Assembly: GCA_904066235.2 (NCBI GenBank)
Contig: CAJFCV020000001.1
Location: forward strand, 7,254,001 to 7,318,000
Direction: 5' to 3'
DNA from: Bursaphelenchus xylophilus
Taxonomy: Eukaryota > Nematoda > Chromadorea > Rhabditida > Aphelenchoididae
DNA length: 64,000 bases
A program made the position numbers and the translations under genes. Shown one piece after another: positions 44,347-54,945 of this stretch (positions are counted from its first letter, which is position 1; the number at the start of each line of letters is the position of its first letter). The notes below the pieces were generated by a model. The model saw nothing but the letters and a program-made list of their open reading frames with translations. It did not search any database and was not told the DNA's origin.

Positions 44347-45392
44347 TACTTCCCTGAAATGTGGAAAAAGTAAGAAAAGGAAAGAAGAACCGAGGATAAT
44401 GTTCTGATGCGCTTAGGGAATCAAGGGGTATCAGTGCGAAGGATTTGATGTATTGACTGGCAAATGTTTATAATTAAAGGAACATGGAAGAGATGGGCCT
44501 TTTTCCCTCTGGCATTCAACCCCAAGAGACAAACTATTGGTTGTTAATTGGCGGAGGGGGACGCAAAATTAACTAGGAGATGCGCGGCCCAAAAGAAAGC
44601 AGGACGGCTTTCACTTCACACCAGCCGGTCCATTAGAGTCCCTTCCGTCTATCTTCATGTATCCTTGACGCGTATTTTGGGACATGTCCCTGGAGGAGAA
44701 TTCCCCCCTTCACACCAATCTGTTTTTATTTCCATCTACTTAAGGGCTGCCCCTTCTAAACTAATAAAGCCTGGGGACGCCAAACTTGGAGTCCGTTTCT
44801 GGGTCACGCCATCAACATATGAGACCTCTGTAATTATGAGCTTATATTACACCTATAACAGTGGCAGGAACGTTCCCTCTTTAAAGCGGAATGTCGAAAT
44901 GAAAAACGGCATCGATAAATAACCGAATTGCTATTGGTAGGATAGTAAAAACGTGCGTTAAGAAAAACTGAAATCTGATGATAAAGACAGAAAATACCCC
45001 GTACAAAGCTCATTATTAATGTACTTGAAACTGTAGTTAATACTTCAGCTAATATTATAATTAGTTCAAAAAACATTAAGGTCTACACAACGCTTACCGC
45101 ACATCTCCTGAGTGTTGGAACTGGTAATAAATGGATGAAACTTTGAAATCTTCCATCATCTTTTCCCTCACTACATTAGTCCAATTGTTTATATTATTGC
45201 TGTTTGACACAAAGACTAGGTCTGGCTGATTAAAGTCGCTTAAATTTCCAAAAACTAATACTTTTGAGAAATAATCAAATTGTGTTGAGTGGGATTTGAG
45301 CACGGAATTAGAGCAGGGAATTAGGCTCCCTTTACAAACCATTGCGTAGCACTCCAAGACTCCACTAAATGTAATGTTAAACAGCCAGACTA
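44347..45392. other. RhoGEF 5' flank and a possible broken coding fragment
   Basis: 44347-45090 should include the RhoGEF promoter; no other feature is seen. On the minus strand, 45392-45094 encodes an open stretch (GVLECYAMVCKGSLIPCSNS, DLVFVSNSNNINNWTNVV) that ends at a GTAAGC donor. I do not recognise it. It begins at the terminus of the mariner-like element, so it may be a gene remnant cut by that insertion. Confidence 0.35.
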
Positions 45393-45957
45393 TTAGGTTG
45401 TCGAATAAGTAATGTCGTTTTTCAAAACATTTTTTGTACAACAAAATTTACCGTAATAACGACACTCTTTTTGATCAAAATAAAAAACATGCGTTTTAAC
45501 ACGCTCATTACAACACGCCAAAAGATTTTTTAAGTAGCTTAGAAACAACGACATCTGAAGCCAATGAAACTTTTGAAGGCCTATTCAACAGAGTCTTGAT
45601 TGATAAATTCCCTACCCCGGATGAAACCCGTTAGATTCTTGAATAGTTGGCAATCTGTACGGCACAGCCTGGCGCGTACGCCGGGCGAGTGAGAGTCCCG
45701 TATCTCTATTAACTCACCTTCTGGAGCGTCGTCTTCACAACGTGGGGTTGCGCATTGTTCCGAAGAACCTTTTGATTTCTGCGGCATGTCGTTAAATAAA
45801 TATTCTGCCATAAGGCAGCATTTACATTTTGGCCATCTTTAGAAAGCTGTATTGCACGATGCCCATGCTGCACCATCAAGCAGTGGTCATCAACTTGTTT
45901 AAGGGAAAATCTGATTTCATATCGTCTGGTTGTCGTACTCATTATTGGACAACCTAA
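45393..45957. mobile_element. Short mariner-like element with unusual ORFs
   Basis: The ends TTAGGTTGTCGAATAAGTAA and (inverted) TTAGGTTGTCCAATAATGAG resemble mariner inverted repeats and are flanked by TA. At 565 bp it is far too short for a mariner transposase. Two overlapping minus-strand ORFs (45942-45709 and 45811-45581) show no transposase motif (no DD34D). The first starts 16 bp inside the terminus. It is probably a non-autonomous deletion or capture derivative. Confidence 0.75.
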
Positions 45958-46012
45958 TATTCGGAAAATAGAACTTTTATGATACATGCGCTGCTATGTT
46001 AACAATTTATTT

Positions 46013-49000
46013 TTAATTAACAGAACTTAGAAGAATGCCAATTAAACGGCCGTCCTCTTCAATTTCTTCCTTGGGCCTCGTCCAATTGAGGGCATTGAGC
46101 ATGGACAAGGCCTTCTGAACGTTCTCAGTTTCGTAAATGTTTTCATCAGCCATACTTAAATAATGTTGTAGAAGTTCTGAAGCAAGAGATCGAAGAGCAG
46201 AGTAAGGGCAGACCAGGCATGAGCAAAGCATCCTTCTGGCTTTAGAATTAACGTCAGAATTGTAATTCAACAACATCAAAGAGCCGACCGTTTTCAAAAC
46301 AACGTGTTTCAATTTGGTGCTGCACTTCCCTTTACCAATCTGTAAGTTTCCAATCTCATAATCAACAGAAATTGTTTTAGTATAAAATATATAGATAGGT
46401 ACCTTAAGAAACTCTTCACAAACATGAGTAAATGGAAGAGAGATCGAAGGATCCGACTCGTAGATTTCGAAAATCCGACGTTCCACCATTACTCCGAATG
46501 CTCTGCAGTATCTGATCTGATCATCCAAAGACTCCGATGACCCAAAAAAATCCGATAAAATTTCGACAAATCCATCCATGAACTGTAATTTACTTAAAAT
46601 TCTAGAATGAACCTCACCTTCTGATCCATTTTTCTATTATCCCGATTCAAGTAAACAAACAAAAATTCCCATGCTGACTTCGCGACCGAAACGACGAGAC
46701 TTCCTGAACAGCAATTGTAATGATAAAGTCATCTTACCCAATGCAATCACAGCTCTTCGTAACACATATTGTTTATTGCAGCAATCATAGATTACATCAG
46801 CAAACATTTGTGGATCCAGGGTCTCCTTCTGGAAAACGCAGACCATTCGTTCTTTGTCATTAATGGGAATGTCGGTTTGAAGAAGAGATCGAATTGTTTC
46901 ATGGGCCACCTACAACAACATGTTATGATGCATGGCTTCATTACCCGGGTGTTATTGTCAACTGAGTCGAACAAAAGGCCGTAGACATGTGCCAATACCA
47001 CATTGATATCTTCTCGTTCTAAGACTCCACCTCTCATTGCATTTTCAAGGACGGTTACTGTATTCTCAAGGGCTGCTTGCCGAACAAATCGGCCAATGTC
47101 CCCATTCTTGGAAGCTGTCTGATCTTTGTAACAAGATAATAAACTAAAGCAAAAAATAGTAAAAATGTTGTGATCTTACAATTAGTTACCTGTTCAAAAG
47201 AATTTTAAAATCGTCTCTCCGTCCACGAATAATGTAGAGTGAAACAAGCGCTCTTAATGACGCTATTCTCGCAAACACCCAAACGTTTTCTCGAGGTCTA
47301 GAAAATCAGTTATTTCATCAAAAAATCTGTTCTAGAAGGCTGCTTAAAAAATTTTAGACGCATTTTCCGTCAGAACCGTCATTCTTAACCCTGTCCGGAG
47401 TCTAGCGCCTAGAGGTGCGTAAATTTTCGGAAAGGGCCAACAGAAAATTTTATTCATTCAACCTTAAACCTACCGTATGATTTGCTCGTTCAAAATATTT
47501 CGAATCGTCAAGATTTCTTCCGTGTAGTCTATGACCACCGCCGCAGGAAGGTTTTCGACAGCCATGGCATTGGCCACCAGTCGATCTTCATTATCGGTGG
47601 ACTTCAGCTGCAGAAAATGTTATATACAGGGTGTTTCAAGAATTATGGAAAAAACTATTCGTTAATAACTTTGTGCTCGGTGGTCCAATCCGAAAATTTT
47701 TTTTTCTTTTATCGGCGGAGACGTCCGTAATCCGCCTTGAATTCGGCGGAGTGCTTTTCACAAACGAGGCTGTAAAAATGGGTTCATTTTTTTCTCCGCC
47801 GAATTGCCTCTTTTTCTTCTACCAGTGGGCCGAAGACGTAATAAGTCGTATTTAGGCGCCATGCGACCAGTAATACCATACGTTTTTGGTTTTAGCCAAT
47901 TTTGACTCTCCAAAGTCGAAGAAAAATCGTCCGTCGAAGTTAAAAAATGTCTGCGCCGAATGACAAAAATTTGAAATAAATGTCATGTTGTATCTTCTGA
48001 ATCCTTTCCCGCCCATTTTCTTCACACATACAACAATTTACAGCCTTATTTGTGAAAAAACACTCCGCCGACTTCAAGGAGGATTACCGAAGTATCCGCC
48101 GATCAAAGAAAAATTTTTTTTTGATTCTAAAAAATCAAAGGTTTTCCTGTAAAATGCAAAAAAAAATTCGGATTGGACCACCGAGCACAAAGTTATTAAT
48201 GAATAGTTTTTTCCATAATTCTAGGAACACCTTGTATATCAAATTCGGCTCGACATCTCTACCTGTACGATATTTGAAGAAAGATGGTTTCGAATCGCCT
48301 CTTTATCCCCTGTACGATTCCAAAAGTCGAATACAGACTGCAATACATCCACAAGAAGATCTTTTGTTGCAATTTGCAGTCCCTTGACTTCGGCTATTCT
48401 TACATTTTCAAGAACACACTCCACCGTCGAAATCCATTTCATCACCTGGAATATGACAAAAAAAATTGATTACGGTAAGGGGCTGTAATTAAAGTTCTTC
48501 GTTTTGATTCAATCCAAAATTTTGGTCTACGTTGATGGCATGTCAAAACGGGACACTGACATTTCGGGCTTCCTCATCGGGTGGCGCCTTTTCGGGTGGG
48601 AGACTTCCCGGTCCTCGCATTTTCGGGTGGCGCTTTTTCGGGACTTGTTTTTCGGATGGGGACTTTTCGAGTGATAAGTAAAAAAATGCGAAATCAAGTA
48701 CAGGGTGTTTCAAGAAATCTTGTATAAAATTTTTGCTTACATCTTTGTGCCCTTTCCAGCTATCCAAGAGGTTTAAGTCGTATTTAAAAAAGACGTGCGT
48801 TTTTAGAATATAAGAGTGAAGATGCGCCATTCCTAGGAGCGGTCTTTCGCGAGAAAAAATAAGCATAACCTCAAAGTCATAATACAAAAAGAAATCTGAC
48901 CGTCACTTTGCAAGTTACTAGGCCCGTGTTGAGGAGAGATTTCATGACTCTACAAATCCCTCTGATCAGTAAAGGAACGTGTTCCAGTTTTCGACTCCGC

Positions 49001-52000
49001 ATTGTATCAAGGCTGTCGGACACAAACGTGACAATTTTGATTACACTCTCATCATCTGTATTCAACTCATCGGAGACTACTGAAATAATCGCGGAGCATG
49101 CGAAAAGAAGCCCGTGTTTGTGGATTATATCATGTGTCGCAGTTAGTGCCTCGATCAGATATGGGAACAGCTAAAACTATATAATACAGGACCTCTGATT
49201 CCTTACAGTTTCTTTGGAGTATTGGATATCAAGAGGAGACAGCCTCTGCAATGCATATCCAGTCATCTCTCTCACTTTACCATCCCAGTTAATTGTCTTA
49301 TGATGGCAAAGAAAGTCGAGCATGGGCTTCAAATATTCATGAAAGCGGGCGACATTCACACAAATGTCAGAGAAACATCTTTTAATCATGGCTATAGCTG
49401 CAAAATCAATTGCGACGAGCACTTGAATACCATGAGAAAATCCTACATGTCTCCCCACATGCTCCTGATACAATTATTTGATAAAGGAAGCCAATATCTT
49501 ACTTGAAATGAGGCACTAGCAGCTCTCCGGATATTGACATCTCGATCGAACAAAGCGGTGCAAATCAATAGATTGGAGAGGGGTTCTAGCGATGATTGGA
49601 ATATCTCCTTGGGATAAGCTCTAGCTATAGACCAGCAAATGTAACAAGCGGAGTCCCTGACATTGGTTTCAGTAGTATTCATAAAGCCGCCAAAGTCAAA
49701 TAACATTGCCTCTCTTACAATGCCGAGTAGAAGGGGGATAGTCTTGGGTAAAATACATCCACGAGTAGTCAGTTCGGCCAACAGAAGACAAGCGCCGTTC
49801 CAAAAACAAGTCGACTTATCTTTTCTGAGCCTGGTCATCAACTCATCCACAACTCGTTGAGTGTGATTCTCCGGCAATCTGGCCAAAATCCGGGCCATTC
49901 CCTTTGCCGAGGCCCACCGAACGTCGTTTGAATCAGAATCCAAACACTTCTGTAGGCTTTGCAAGATTCCTTCGACCTTAAAACCATGATCTTGTTCTAT
50001 TGGATCCACACCTTCTCCTAAAGATCTTCCGAAGTCTTCCACTTGTTGTGTATCAAGACAGCATTCAATCCGCTTATTCTGTCTTTGATACCTCCAATTA
50101 GCCAATCTGGGTGACAAATAAATCATGCACGCTCTTTGGAACAGTTTAATGCAATGTACGACGACAACTGCATTTTTTTCGGAGTTTGAGTAACACAGAT
50201 AACAGTAGTTTAAAACCGGATCAGTAAATCCCATTAACTCTTCGCGTTTTCCCTATAAAATGATGACGATAAATAAAAAAGTAACACATACCAGTTTGAA
50301 AATATTGTGCAATATCTGGAGATTGTAAATGGCTGTCTTTGAATTCATTTTGACATCAGTAAGACCATCCGTGAAATGGCTTAAAGCTTTCGAATTGGAT
50401 GCATTCCGAGTGTACAATTGAGCATAAATATTGCAACCCAACTTCTAAAAAAGTGCTATAATTTGTGAAGAAACGTCTTTGACGTAAGGCAAAGAGAATT
50501 GGATGCAACTTGACTCGAATGCCTGATCCGACCCCCGAAGCTTAGACCCCTGAAGGAAATTTTAGGAACGCCCAAAAGCTGTAGAATAGTAAAAAATACA
50601 CAGCAGTAACTGCATGTCAATCTCACGGAAAAATATACTTATACATACTCCGCGCATTTAATTTGGATCAATATGGAGCTCTAAAACTAAGCAAAGCCGG
50701 AACTTGACTCAAGACCAGGAATGGGACCGATTTTCTCTATTTCGTTCGATCTGCGAAATGGCCGTCTGTTTGCCGGATCTGAATCCGGTGGACTATATTT
50801 TTTCAATTGGAAGCCAGCACCTGTACTACACGCCACAAAGTAATCGCCACGAAAGACAGTCACTGTGAAACGAGTTGAATATGTTATAAACAATGCTCTA
50901 CGACTGATGATGACCGTTACCTTTGTTTTTATTGTTAGAAAAAATTTAGCTATAAAAAAGCTTCCATTTCCTGGGACAACCTGTAGATCATGCTATTAAC
51001 CATGATAATTGCAAAGGTGGAACAGTGCTTGCCAAAAAGCGGGATTGTTTTTCCAGTCTGCCCCAAAAATGTGGACGGAGTTGGACGATTGGGGAAAAGG
51101 ACGATTGGGGAAAAAGACGATTGGGGAAACCGAAAAGTATTATTTTTCTTCAATGCAAATGTCGAAATTAGGATAATCGAGGGTGTTCATTTCGAAAATC
51201 ATGTTAATTTTTTCTGAACTTTACTAGTTTTCCTTAAGTAGTAGTGTTAAAAAGTAACTTTTTGAAATTTTTTAAAAAATACTGGATATAGGGGTTTTCA
51301 AAGGTGGTGATTTCGAAAATCATGTTCATTTTTTTAGTTATTATTTTTTTCTTAAGTAGTACTGTTAAGTAGTAATTTTTTGAAAATTTTCCAAAGATAC
51401 CGGATTTAGGGGTTTTCGAAGGTGCTGGTCTCGAAAATCATGTTAACTTTTCCTCTAGTACTAATTAGTACTATCTGATACTATGTAGTACCAGCATCTT
51501 GGAAAACCCCTAAATTCAGTATTTTTGGAAAATTTTCAAAAAATTACTACTTACTGGTAAAATTCAAAAATGAACATGATTTTCGAAGTCAGCACCCTCG
51601 AAAACCCCTAAATCGAGTATTTATGAAAAAAATCAAAAATTACTATTTTACAGTACAGGGTGGGCCACTCGAAACTGACAAGTTGTTTCTTTGAATTTCT
51701 CCGCGGAGACTCCGCCGATTTTTCCAAAATTTAGATTTTTCTGGAGCTGAGACCCGCCATTTTCAACCGACTTACTTTCAAGAAAATATATTTTGAATTG
51801 ACCTTTCCATGCCTTCTCAAAGTTTTGAAAAATTATTTTCAGGCCGAAACCGCTAAAACTTGGAAAATTTTTGGAATGATTTTGAAAAATTGGTCATTTT
51901 TCCGAGTTCTTGGGTGAAATTTTCTTTGTTTTACCTCAGATAGTTATCAAATATTGTTCCAAAAACAATTTTATTTAACAATCTGATTATAATGTTTCTA

Positions 52001-52174
52001 TCTGAGTTATTATGCCCACCTCCTCTCGCATCACAACCTTGTAGTGGCTTTGAGAGTCATGAGCAGTTAAAATTACGTATCGTGGATACGTAATTTTAAT
52101 TACGTATCTGAGCTTCAAGATGCCCCAAGCCTGACTCGATAACGATTGACGTCGAATTTTTCAATCTTTGTTTG

Positions 52175-52205
<31 letters not shown>

Positions 52206-54661
52206 CGTTCGTGCCCTAATGGTAATACAAACAACCCTCTGGTGGCTTTCAATTTGCTTTACAAGGAAAGTACTTCTATGGGGTGTGGAGTTACAGGTCG
52301 AGTCATATATCAAAAAATTCGCAAAATTTCTCTGATTCTGAATATGTAAAAATTAGCTGCCTAATTTTGGTTTGTAAGGAGTAAAAAAACCCTCGGAACT
52401 TTTCTCGAAACACCACGCAAATGCCTTTTTGACAAAGTTTTTACCAAATCAAAAGCTTGCTTTTGAGTTAAAGTAAACTCTGGTATCTTTACAAGCCTTA
52501 AAATATCGCATTTAATTTATACTACACCTTAATTAGTAGTTGCAATGTAAAAAAGGCGCATTTTCATGGTGTTGCGAGAAAAGTTCAGAGGATTTTTTCA
52601 CCCTTACAAACAAAAATTAGGCAGCTAATTTTTACATATTCAGAATCAGAAAAATTTTGCGAATTTTTTGATATATGACTCGACCTGTAACTCCACACCC
52701 CATAGAAGTACTTTCCTTGTTAAACAAGTTTAAGGCCCACGATTTCCCTAAAAAAATCAAAAATTTTCCAAGTCCGAGAAAGTCAATTGAAAATCATTCC
52801 AAAAATTTTATAAGTTTTAGCGGTTTCGGCCCGAAAATAATTTTTCAAAACTTTGAAAAGGCATGGAAAGGTTAATTCAAAATATGTTTTTTTGAAATTC
52901 AGTCGGTTGAAAATGGCGGGTCTCAGCTCCAGAAAAATCTAAATTTTAGAAAAATCGGCAGAGCCTCCGCGGAGAAATTCAAAAAAACAACTTGTCAGTT
53001 TCGAGTGGCCCACCCTGTACTACGAAAAAAACTAATAATCAAAAAAATGAATGTCATTTTCGAAATGAGCACCCTCGGTTATCCTAATTTCGACATTTGC
53101 ATCGAAAAAAAAAATACTTTTCGGTTTCCCCAATCGTCTTTTTCCCCAATCGTCCCAGTTCCAAATGTGGATGGTATTAAAGAATAACAATTATCTGCCC
53201 GGACGGCCCGTTAGTTTGGGATTCTATGCTTAGAAGTGTGAGAGATGAGAGTTTCAGCAGTAGCAAATACACGTAAAGGGGTGCAGTTATGTTACATTCC
53301 GCGTACAAAGTTTTGACCCTTTTCAAAAACCACCTTAAACATTCGGGGAAAAAGTTTTGATCCCCCTTAAAAAAAGTTAAATATAATATCGCCAGCAGAT
53401 GCCGCCCACATCTATCGCAATTGGCGTCTCATACGTATCAGGATTACATTGAAGACCTAACGACCATATCTAGACCCTTCGGTCAACGAGCTAATGGGTC
53501 GCCAAAGCTGGACATGACAACAGGATATTTGCCGAATCCACAACGCCAGGCCAGCATGGACTTGTTTGAAAAAAGGGAAGGTTAATGCAGGTTATTACAC
53601 GTCTAGATCACATGATATAAACATAATTTAGAACTCTTGGAGAGGGAATTCTTACCATTTCGTAGGGCTCAAGTTCAAAATGTTTTAACGCATTGAATCC
53701 TCAAATGCAACAAAGGATTAAACGAAAAAGCCTTTATTATTTTTAAGGGGGGGGGGTCAAAACTTTTTCCCCGATTTTTTAAGGTGGTTTTTGAAAATTG
53801 ACGCTGGATTTTTAAACACAACCACGTGTTTTGTCCTACTGTGTTTTTTTTTGTTACTAGGTCGTGAGTAACCTACAAACCAAATTTGGGTACACTTTCG
53901 ACCGAGTTATAGAGGGGGGTCTAAACTTTTTACATGGGCCCTTTTCTTCGGTGGCTTTATCGACCCTTTTCAATGGCATTCGAAAATAAATAACGCACTG
54001 TTAGATCCTTGGACTCGTTTTCAATCAAGGTTTTAATTCGATAGCTGACAGAATCCAGGCCATCAACATCGGCAGTCCCCCTCGCAATGTTGCGCAGATT
54101 GAAAGGATTCTTGATTAGAATGTAGAGCCATATCTGAATCCCTGAGTAGATATCGTTGTTGAATTGTATAGTGCTTTCTGAAGTACTGGCTAAAGAAAAA
54201 ACTGTAATTAAAAAATGTAGAAGAAAAAACGCACATTTCGAATAGTATTCAGCACATTCCAATACATCCTTCAAGAGATTAATTTCAATCGGCAGATATT
54301 TGGAGGTCTGTTTGAACCCGACAAACTTCGAAAAGGTGTTAAAGAATATGAGAGAGTACTCGCTCTGAGAATCCAGAGGAGGAGAGGAAAGACGGACCAT
54401 GTTCATCAACCGGGAAGTCACCTTTGGGACTATCGGAAACAGTAAATATTTGTTGGAATAAATCGATAAAATATGCTCCAAACGCTCGCATTTCTTCTGC
54501 AAAACGAAAGTAAACCTATTTGCTCTCTTAGCACATACCGTAACTTCAGTAGAATTCGAAATGTGAGGGATCCCGTCTATGCACTTCCACAGTTCGCTCG
54601 TATGATATTCCGTCAATACAACCGGTTCACATCCAATTACATCGTCTACATTGTCTTCCAT
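46013..54661 (-). CDS. TBCD: Tubulin-folding cofactor D
   Basis: An ARM/HEAT-repeat chaperone that captures beta-tubulin in tubulin heterodimer assembly. The N-terminal exons start at 54661 (MEDNVDDVIGCEPVV) and continue through IQIWLYILIKNPFNLRNI to a GTGCGT donor at 53998. The next exon starts at 50441 (KLGCNIYAQLYTRN) after a roughly 3.56-kb intron. The middle is unmistakable: YLSPRLANWRYQRQ, VRWASAKGMARILARLPE, FWNGACLLLAELTTRGCILP, TNVRDSACYICWSIARAYP, ALFDRDVNIRRAASASFQ, VGRHVGFSHGIQVLVA and WDGKVREMTGYALQRLSP. The C-terminus ends at 46013 (LIGILLSSVN). The join across the long intron keeps phase but rests on a non-canonical GTGCGT donor, also used elsewhere in this gene. About 200 bp of conserved sequence could be missing or divergent there. 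Confidence 0.92.
47627..48234. mobile_element. TA-flanked inverted-repeat element in a TBCD intron
   Basis: The ends CAGGGTGTTTCAAGAATTAT and (inverted) CAAGGTGTTCCTAGAATTAT are flanked by TA. The arms include GGAAAAAACTATTC on both sides. Related ends are seen at 48700 (single) and 54779-54934. The TA duplication fits Tc1/mariner. Confidence 0.75.
48540..48690. repeat. Degenerate tandem repeat in a TBCD intron
   Basis: Five to six units of the type TTTTCGGGTGGCGC occur between 48555 and 48675. The host intron is 48446-48900; the end at 48700 of a CAGGGTGTTTCAAG element follows. Confidence 0.65.
51656..53017. mobile_element. TA-flanked palindrome F inside element E copy 2
   Basis: The ends CAGGGTGGGCCACTCGAAAC and the complement CAGGGTGGGCCACTCGAAAC are flanked by TA. 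The arms are several hundred bp (for example GGAGCTGAGACCCGCCATTT on the left, inverted on the right). A poly-T run of about 20 is at 52183-52202. Its centre is split by element G at 52262-52719. Confidence 0.82.
52262..52719. mobile_element. PIF/Harbinger-like palindrome G inside element F
   Basis: The ends CAAGGAAAGTACTTCTATGG and CCATAGAAGTACTTTCCTTG are flanked by TTA on both sides. The arms of about 150 bp include AAATTAGCTGCCTAATTTT. Its termini match the family at 18310-18903 (CAAGGAAAGTACTT). Confidence 0.85.
53305..53815. repeat. Inverted-repeat element in the large TBCD intron
   Basis: The left block (AAAGTTTTGACCCTTTTCAA, AAACCACCTTAAA) at about 53310-53385 is inverted at about 53745-53810 (TTTAAGGTGGTTTTTGAAAA). 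A poly-G run of about ten lies at 53743-53752. A weaker third copy of GGTCTAAACTTTTT is at 53919. No coding potential was seen between 50450 and 53998. Confidence 0.65.
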
Positions 54662-54778
54662 CTAAGCTGTAATATAATAATTTATAAATAATCAGCTTAC
54701 AACAAAATATAATAAAAGTTTGCAACTTCTCCTTACACGACCCGGATTACTATTTACATTTATTAAATACTCGACGTA

Positions 54779-54934
54779 CAGGGGGTTTCAAAAAATATTA
54801 ATAGAAATATTAACCCTTTGCAAATTCTATCCCCACTACTTCGAATTTTAAAAACGACTTAAACATCTTGTACAGCTACAAACAGCACAAATATATTCGG
54901 AAACACTTTCAGGAATATTTCTTGAAACACCCTG
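54779..54934. mobile_element. Short TA-flanked MITE between NELFCD and TBCD
   Basis: The ends CAGGGGGTTTCAAAAAATAT and (inverted) CAGGGTGTTTCAAGAAATAT; it is related to 47627-48234. It occupies most of the 284-bp spacer between the NELFCD stop and the TBCD start. Confidence 0.75.
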
Positions 54935-54945
54935 CCCGCTTTACA

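Larger units (their letters stand above)
51072..53158. mobile_element. Long-palindrome Mutator-like element E, copy 2
   Basis: The left end is CGGAGTTGGACGATTGGGG and the right end the complement of GGAACTGGGACGATTGGGG. AAATGTGGA is present on both flanks (9-bp duplication). The same roughly 120-bp internal repeats as in 35575-37695 are present (CTTAAGTAGT at about 51232 and 51351). The copy is interrupted by element F (51656-53017). It lies in the large TBCD intron. Confidence 0.8.

Noticed and set aside
44548..44922. 124-aa plus-strand ORF in the RhoGEF 5' flank
   Set aside because: No recognisable domain, no splice or leader context, and composition like non-coding flank.
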